Part shown: in pieces, positions 6,227-10,153 of the stretch
Layout of the letters: the number at the start of each line of letters is the position of its first letter
How positions within the stretch are numbered: position 1 is the first letter of the stretch
Assembly: GCA_000433415.1 (NCBI GenBank)
Contig: FR890468.1
Span: forward strand, 1-10,153
DNA length: 10,153 nucleotides
DNA from: Clostridium sp. CAG:448
GTDB lineage: Bacteria; Bacillota; Clostridia; Oscillospirales; CAG-272
Direction: 5' to 3'
Notes under the pieces: generated by a model
The model's input: the letters and a program-made list of their open reading frames with translations, nothing else
What the model was told of the DNA's origin: nothing
The model's database searches: none
Translations under genes and position numbers: made by a program

Positions 6227-6259
6227 GATCTTCTCTCCTTATGTGTATATGTTTATATG

Positions 6260-6291
6260 ACGGGCACCCGTTCCGGGAAGGCGGGTCCCGT
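6260..6291 (-). other. Hairpin between thymidylate kinase and alpha-galactosidase genes
   Basis: ACGGG (6260-6264) pairs with CCCGT (6287-6291) and CCCG (6267-6270) with CGGG (6282-6285), with a small asymmetric bulge and an 11-nt loop. No U run follows on the minus strand, so it is not a convincing terminator. It may affect mRNA stability or set different levels for the two genes. Confidence 0.4.
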
Positions 6292-6303
6292 ATCGGATTC
6301 CGT

Positions 6304-6951
6304 TCAGATCCGCAGGGTCGTGCTTACAGCGTCGCGGACGCGTGCCGCCACCTCTTCCGGTGTGCCGGCGGCACAGACGCGGACAATCCTGTCCCGCTCG
6401 CCAAGGCTGTCCAGCACCGAAAAAAACGTTTCGCGGAAACGCATCAGCTGATCCGCCGTTTCATAAATCTCCCGCGTGGTGCGCCCCCGCGCAATCCGTT
6501 CCATGCTCTCATCCGGCGTCAGATCCAAAAAAATACACAGATCCGGGTGCCGGATGTCCGGGCACTCCTCGTTCAGACTGCGGACCCACGCCGCATTGCG
6601 CGGCAGACTGCCCTGATAGGCAAGGGAGGAGTAATAATACCGGTCGCAGAGCACGTCGTACCCGGCGGCAAGCTTTGCCGCAATCCCCTCTGTCGGGTGC
6701 ACATTATGGTTGATCCGGTCCAGGGCAAACATTGCCGCCATCTGACAGACCGTCCTCTCTCCGCCCTTTCCGGCAAGCGCCTCACGGATCGCAACGCCGC
6801 TGGGCAACGTCGTCGGCTCGCAGGTGGTATGCACCTTTCTGCCCGCCTGCACGAGCGCCTCGGCAAGCAGATGCATCTGTGTGGTTTTTCCCGCACCGTC
6901 AATGCCCTCCATTACAATAAAGCAGGGCGGCGTCTGTCTTTCGGTTGCCAC
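6304..6951 (-). CDS. tmk: Thymidylate kinase (dTMP kinase)
   Basis: A 215-residue cytoplasmic enzyme that phosphorylates dTMP to dTDP with ATP. The start is GTG at 6951, with GGAAGGGAAG 7 nt upstream. The Walker A loop is EGIDGAGKTT (15-24); the substrate motif DRYYYSSLAYQG spans 103-114; the lid has RIARGRTTREIYE (152-164). The usual TREPGGT motif is replaced by TCEPTTLPSG (43-52), a form I associate with archaeal and some Clostridia versions. The length is normal. Its neighbours are not holB or the DNA polymerase clamp-loader genes beside which tmk often lies, so this could be a second copy or a moved gene. It is the first gene of a likely three-gene transcript with the galactosidase and zinc-ribbon genes. 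Confidence 0.93.
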   Translation of the reverse strand: MATERQTPPCFIVMEGIDGAGKTTQMHLLAEALVQAGRKVHTTCEPTTLPSGVAIREALAGKGGERTVCQMAAMFALDRINHNVHPTEGIAAKLAAGYDVLCDRYYYSSLAYQGSLPRNAAWVRSLNEECPDIRHPDLCIFLDLTPDESMERIARGRTTREIYETADQLMRFRETFFSVLDSLGERDRIVRVCAAGTPEEVAARVRDAVSTTLRI

Positions 6952-6968
6952 GGTTACACTTCCCTTCC

Positions 6969-6989
6969 GTCCCGCTTTCCGCGCGGGAC
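6969..6989 (-). other. 5'-terminal mRNA hairpin of the tmk transcript
   Basis: GTCCCGC (6969-6975) and GCGGGAC (6983-6989) form a 7-bp stem with a 7-nt loop, right at the predicted transcript start (about 6990) and just before the ribosome site. Such end hairpins often protect mRNA from 5' decay. That role is inferred. Confidence 0.5.
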
Positions 6990-6996
6990 CGCCTTC

Positions 6997-7025
6997 ATTA
7001 TAGCCTACTTTTTTCCGCCTGTCAA
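6997..7025 (-). promoter_or_regulatory. Consensus sigma-A promoter of tmk
   Basis: On the minus strand, TTGACA (7025-7020), 17 bp and TATAAT (7002-6997) fit the consensus fully. It faces away from the SPFH-gene promoter about 100 bp to the right. Confidence 0.9.
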
Positions 7026-7095
7026 CACCATTTTTCCCATCGCTGACAAAAAATGTGTACAGAATGTAAATATCGAAAAATTTGCAAGAATACTA

Positions 7096-7124
7096 TTTAC
7101 AATCAAAGGAATGTATGCTATAAT
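7096..7124 (+). promoter_or_regulatory. Sigma-A promoter of the SPFH-family gene
   Basis: TTTACA (7096-7101), a 17-bp spacer and TATAAT (7119-7124) lie 44 bp before the ATG. The ribosome site AAAAGGAGA is at 7150-7158. The region upstream is A+T-rich. Confidence 0.9.
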
Positions 7125-7167
7125 CATAGTATAAACCAATCAGACGCATAAAAAGGAGAAAAAAGAA

Positions 7168-8178
7168 ATGACCTGGATTGCATTGGCTGCCGTGACCGCG
7201 ATCATTCTGTTCGTCGTCTGCGGTATTACAAAACAGAACGGACGCACCACCTGGAAGAAAAACCCCAAGCAGTGGGCTGCGCTTGCCTCAATCGCGCTTG
7301 TGGGCTTCGGCTGTATTGCCTCGGTTCCGACCGGACATACCGGCATCCTGACCACCTTCGGAAAGGTGGAGGACGTAACGCTGGAGGCGGGACTGCACTT
7401 CAAGCTCCCCGTGCAGGAAGTCGTCTGCATCGACAACCGCACCCAGAAATCCCAGCTCAACCTGACCGCGTTTTCCAGCGACATTCAGGAGGTGACGGTG
7501 GCTTACTCCATCAACTACCAGATTGACAAGAAAAACGCACAGAACATCTACAAAACCATCGGCACCGGCTACTATCAGGTGGTCATGGAGCCGCGCATTC
7601 AGGTGGCGGTCAAGAGCGTCATTGCCAGATACACCGCCGAAAGCCTCGTGGAAAAGCGGGATCAGCTTTCCAGTGAAATCACCGAAATTCTGCGCGGCGA
7701 AATGAACAGCTACAGCATTGAGGTGGTCAACACTGCCATTGAGAATCTGGACTTCTCGGACGCCTTCACCGATGCGGTGGAAGCCAAACAGGTGGCGCAG
7801 CAGAACCTGCTGAAGGCACAGACCGAGCAGAATCAGAAGACCATGGAGGCAAACGAAGCAGCCGAGCGTCAGCGCATCGCCGCCGAAGCGGAGGCAAAGG
7901 TCTCGGTCATTGCCGCCGAGGCGGACAAAGAAGTGTTGCAGATTCAGGCGGACGCGGCGGAATATGCGGGTCAGAAGGATGCGGCAGTCAACAAAGCCCT
8001 TGCCGAAACCCTGACCGACGAACTGCTCCGGTACTACCTGATCAAGCAGTGGAACGGCATCCTGCCCTCCTACCTTGTCACCGGCGCCGACACCGTCCTA
8101 CCCATTCTGGGCTCGGCGGAGACCGGAAAAACACCTGCCGGCAACACCGCACCTGAGGGGAAGACGGGTGCCGACTGA
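7168..8178 (+). CDS. SPFH/prohibitin-family membrane protein (HflC/stomatin-like)
   Basis: A 336-residue protein with its own promoter and the site AAGGAG before the ATG at 7168. Hydrophobic segments at 3-19 and 36-52 should anchor it in the cytoplasmic membrane. The SPFH domain follows (about 53-215) with PTGHTGILTTFGKVEDVTLE (54-73), VKSVIARYTAESLVEKRDQL (148-167) and the hallmark DFSDAFTDAVEAKQVAQQN (195-213). A long Ala/Glu/Gln-rich coiled coil covers roughly 205-285, and the C-tail is Pro/Gly/Thr-rich and probably disordered. Such proteins form large oligomeric cages that organise membrane areas and restrain proteases such as FtsH. There is no NfeD partner or HflK next to it, so it acts alone in this locus. 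The exact subfamily is not certain. Confidence 0.92.
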   Translation: MTWIALAAVTAIILFVVCGITKQNGRTTWKKNPKQWAALASIALVGFGCIASVPTGHTGILTTFGKVEDVTLEAGLHFKLPVQEVVCIDNRTQKSQLNLTAFSSDIQEVTVAYSINYQIDKKNAQNIYKTIGTGYYQVVMEPRIQVAVKSVIARYTAESLVEKRDQLSSEITEILRGEMNSYSIEVVNTAIENLDFSDAFTDAVEAKQVAQQNLLKAQTEQNQKTMEANEAAERQRIAAEAEAKVSVIAAEADKEVLQIQADAAEYAGQKDAAVNKALAETLTDELLRYYLIKQWNGILPSYLVTGADTVLPILGSAETGKTPAGNTAPEGKTGAD

Positions 8179-8194
8179 TTGCCGCACAACAGAT

Positions 8195-8236
8195 AAAAAA
8201 GACCGCCGCCGGCCCCCCCGCGGCGGTCTCTTTTTC
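8195..8236. terminator. Strong terminator after the SPFH gene
   Basis: GACCGCCGC (8201-8209) pairs with GCGGCGGTC (8220-8228) around a C-rich 10-nt loop. It is followed by TCTTTTT on the plus strand and by a run of six T on the minus strand, so it can work in both directions. Confidence 0.92.
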
Positions 8237-8241
8237 GGCTT

Positions 8242-8712
8242 TTACGCCTCCCCGCTCTCTTCTTTTTCCGGTTTCAGGCACAAAGGCAGACGGATCTTTG
8301 CAAGACCGATGTGCCGGTGCAAATGCCCCGTCCCCTCGCCTTTGACACCGTCATACAACAGCGCCAAGGTGTCCGCATCCAGCCGGACCACGCTCGGCAT
8401 ACTGATCGCACCCTTTGCCCAGGTGCTGACGCCGGCATCCACTACTACCGCGCGGCATTCCGGATCCCATCGGGTCAGATCTTTGCTCCAATAGACCCAA
8501 ACCGCATCGGTATAGGCATTGCCGTAAATGTGATTGGTAAACAGCCAATACAGCCCGCTCTCCTCCTCATAGAATACGGAGGAATTTTCAATATCGTGCG
8601 CAGGCGGCAGAATGGGCTCCGGGTCCTTTTGCCAGAAGTGCCCCGCCGGTCGGTCAAAGTCGTCCGCCGCGTCAAGCTCGTCCGGGCGAAAAAAGCAAAA
8701 AAGAGAATCCTT
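8242..8712 (-). pseudogene. 5'-truncated GH43-like beta-propeller protein
   Basis: The minus-strand frame extends to 8859, but only the part from about 8712 down looks like protein: WQKDPEPILPP, VFYEEESGLYWLFTNH, DAVWVYWSKDLTRWDP, ISMPSVVRLDADTLALLYDG and HRHIGLAKIRLPL. These repeated strands with an aromatic W/Y and YDG turn are typical of the last blades of five-bladed GH43/GH32-type hydrolases. The N-terminal catalytic blades are missing, no Met, ribosome site or promoter lies at the left edge of the similarity, and the region before it holds a promoter and start for the opposite strand. I therefore call it a remnant. A short live gene using a rare start cannot be excluded. It converges on the SPFH terminator. 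Confidence 0.55.
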
Positions 8713-8720
8713 CCTGCTCG

Positions 8721-8749
8721 TTGACAAACCCCGGTGCCGGTGGTATAAT
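8721..8749 (+). promoter_or_regulatory. Consensus sigma-A promoter of the isomerase-like gene
   Basis: TTGACA (8721-8726), 17 bp and TATAAT (8744-8749) are a full consensus match 46 bp before the ATG. Confidence 0.9.
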
Positions 8750-8753
8750 GGTG

Positions 8754-8764
8754 TTGCATTGCAA
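8754..8764. promoter_or_regulatory. Short palindrome at the predicted transcript start
   Basis: TTGCATTGCAA is a perfect 11-bp palindrome (central T) located about 5-15 bp after the -10 box, a usual place for a repressor site. No regulator gene is nearby, so this is a weak suggestion. Confidence 0.3.
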
Positions 8765-8794
8765 TCAGCGCAAAACGTAAAGGAGAGCAAACAT

Positions 8795-9526
8795 ATGGAA
8801 TACGGATTACAGATGTTCAGCGTACGCGATATGACCGAAAAGGATCTGGAGGGCGCCATCCGCGCCGTGGCTGCGCTCGGATACCGCTATATCGAATACG
8901 CAGGCTTTTTCGGACATGACGCACAGACGGTTGCCAATTGGCAGGAAGCATACGGCGTCAAATGCTCCGGCACCCACTCCGGGTGGGTGGAACTGCGCCC
9001 CGAAATCATCGAGGAAACCATTCGTTATCACAAGACCATCGGCAACCCCAATTACATCATTCCCGGCGCCGATCTGTCGACTCTGGAGAAAATCGACGAA
9101 TTCTGCGCCGTCATGAACGCCGCCAAGCCGCGCCTGGAAGCGGAGGGCATCCGGTTGGGATACCACAACCACAGCCACGAGTTTGTCGTGATGCCCTGGG
9201 GCTCCACCATTCATTCCGAACTGGAAAAACGGTGCGACTGCGATTTTGAAATCGACACCTACTGGGCGTTCAACGCGGGTCTTGACCCCATCCAGGTTTT
9301 GGATCGCCTTGCCGACCGCATCCGTGTCATTCACCTCAAGGACGGTTTCCGCGGCGGACGCGGCATGGCGCTGGGCGAAGGAGAAGCCCCTGTCGCCGCC
9401 GTGCGCAAAAAGGCAATCGAAATGGGAATTCTGATGGTGGTGGAGAGCGAATCCCTGACACCGGACGGCATTTCCGAAGTGGGCAGATGTATGGACTTTC
9501 TGCGTAAATGCGACGCGGCGGACTGA
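8795..9526 (+). CDS. Sugar phosphate isomerase/epimerase-family protein (xylose isomerase-like TIM barrel)
   Basis: A 243-residue protein. I chose the ATG at 8795 because AAAGGAGAG lies just upstream at 8779-8787 and the promoter lies behind it; a longer frame back to 8612 would run through the promoter. The start YGLQMFSVRD and ALGYRYIEYAGFFG (27-40) are typical of AP-endonuclease-2/xylose-isomerase-like barrels. Likely metal and substrate residues lie in GYHNHSHEF (122-130), FEIDTYWA (151-158), VIHLKDG (178-184) and VVESES (215-220), the usual Asp, His and Glu positions. Related proteins isomerise or epimerise sugars, inositols or keto-sugars in the cytoplasm; the substrate here is unknown. 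The stop lies 6 bp before the next gene, so the two are in one operon. Confidence 0.88.
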   Translation: MEYGLQMFSVRDMTEKDLEGAIRAVAALGYRYIEYAGFFGHDAQTVANWQEAYGVKCSGTHSGWVELRPEIIEETIRYHKTIGNPNYIIPGADLSTLEKIDEFCAVMNAAKPRLEAEGIRLGYHNHSHEFVVMPWGSTIHSELEKRCDCDFEIDTYWAFNAGLDPIQVLDRLADRIRVIHLKDGFRGGRGMALGEGEAPVAAVRKKAIEMGILMVVESESLTPDGISEVGRCMDFLRKCDAAD

Positions 9527-9532
9527 GGACTT

Positions 9533-10153
9533 ATGGCTGAACTTTTATCCCCTGCAGGCAATTTTGAAAAAATGGAGACGGCACTGCGCTACGGCGCGGA
9601 TGCCGTCTACCTTGCCGGTCAACTGTTCGGCATGCGCTCCGCCGCCGACAATTTCACAGTCGACGAGCTGTACCGCGCCGTCGATTACGCACACGCGCGT
9701 CAGAAAAAAGTCTATCTGACCGTCAATACCATGCCGCACGGGTATGAATACGACCTGTTGCGCAAATTCCTCACGGATATCGCGCACGCGGGCATCGACG
9801 CCATGATCATCGCCGACCTCGGCGTTGTGGCAACGGTCAAAGAACTGCTCCCCGACATGGAAATCCACATTTCCACGCAGGCAAGCATTGTCAGCGCCGC
9901 CGCGGCGCGTGCCTATGCCGCACTGGGTGCCAAACGTCTGGTACTGGCGCGGGAGCTGACGCTTGCCGAGATCCGCGCCATCCGCGACGGACTGCCCGCA
10001 GAAATCGAACTGGAAGCCTTCATCCACGGCTCCATGTGCGTCTCCTACAGCGGGCGCTGTCTGCTTGCCAACGCTATCAACGGGCGGGACGGCAACCGCG
10101 GAACCTGCACGCAGCCCTGCCGCTGGAACTATACGCTGTACGAGGAAAAACGC
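9533..10153 (+). CDS. U32-family peptidase / prephenate-dependent RNA hydroxylation protein, N-terminal part
   Basis: The first 207 residues; the gene continues past the window. The ATG at 9533 has GAGG at 9525-9528, overlapping the previous stop, which supports coupled translation. The protein opens AELLSPAGNFEKMETALRYG and has DAVYLAG (23-29), a classical U32 start. The U32 signature is at about 159-176, EAFIHGSMCVSYSGRC, followed by NRGTCTQPCRW. The Cys residues at 169, 176 and in TCTQPC are those thought to hold an iron-sulphur cluster in the RlhA/TrhP group. Those members hydroxylate 23S rRNA or tRNA (wobble uridine) using prephenate; others are annotated as collagenase-like proteases. 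The subfamily cannot be settled without the C-terminus. Confidence 0.93.
   Translation, partial: MAELLSPAGNFEKMETALRYGADAVYLAGQLFGMRSAADNFTVDELYRAVDYAHARQKKVYLTVNTMPHGYEYDLLRKFLTDIAHAGIDAMIIADLGVVATVKELLPDMEIHISTQASIVSAAAARAYAALGAKRLVLARELTLAEIRAIRDGLPAEIELEAFIHGSMCVSYSGRCLLANAINGRDGNRGTCTQPCRWNYTLYEEKR

Noticed and set aside
4814..6451. 545-codon plus-strand frame
   Set aside because: It runs antisense to the alpha-galactosidase, zinc-ribbon and part of the tmk gene, whose catalytic motifs are unmistakable. It arises from high GC content.
6241..7134. 297-codon plus-strand frame
   Set aside because: It is antisense to tmk and its promoter; no recognisable protein features.
8712..8859. N-terminal extension of the minus-strand frame at 8242-8859
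   Set aside because: It overlaps the promoter and start of the isomerase-like gene, has no ribosome site at 8859, and its residues show no propeller pattern.
9545..10027. 160-codon minus-strand frame
   Set aside because: It is antisense to the U32 gene, which shows the family signature and Cys motif on the plus strand.

Overview
The window looks like chromosome of a fairly GC-rich member of the Clostridia, probably an anaerobic gut bacterium of the Oscillospiraceae or a related group. The evidence is strong Shine-Dalgarno sites, several textbook sigma-A promoters (TTGACA or TTTACA, 17 bp, TATAAT), Clostridia-type protein families, and a mix of glycan-degrading enzymes with housekeeping genes. 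The exact taxon cannot be named from this sequence.

Layout. (a) 1-1125, plus strand: the C-terminal end of a GH78-like (alpha-L-rhamnosidase type) hydrolase and a small unknown lipoprotein, closed by a bidirectional terminator. (b) About 1130-4750: a visibly more A+T-rich block with a large modular surface lipoprotein on the minus strand (collagen-like repeats, SAYELA repeats, three InlB-type repeats, GLUG-type repeats). A small XRE-type regulator is divergent to it. The shared promoter region holds four copies of a TTAT-N4-ATAA-like dyad in two pairs, each pair spaced exactly 22 bp. A 14-bp direct repeat (1127-1140 and 4737-4750) brackets the block. (c) 4758-6951, minus strand: a thymidylate kinase, a GH27 alpha-galactosidase and an overlapping 86-aa zinc-ribbon protein, read from a perfect promoter near 7000. 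(d) 7096-8236, plus strand: a stand-alone SPFH/prohibitin-family membrane protein with its own promoter and terminator. (e) 8242-8712, minus strand: the 5'-truncated end of a GH43-like beta-propeller protein. (f) 8721-10153, plus strand: a sugar phosphate isomerase/epimerase-family protein followed at once by a U32-family peptidase/RNA-hydroxylation protein that runs off the window.

How it fits together. The glycosidases and the isomerase-like protein point to use of plant or host glycans. Thymidylate kinase, the SPFH protein and the U32 protein are general cell functions. The best candidate for an undescribed unit is block (b): a regulator and a surface protein under apparent shared operator control, on what looks like an inserted cassette between two otherwise convergent native transcription units. 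The cassette model is inference. The repeats, operators, promoter and domain order are read directly from the sequence.
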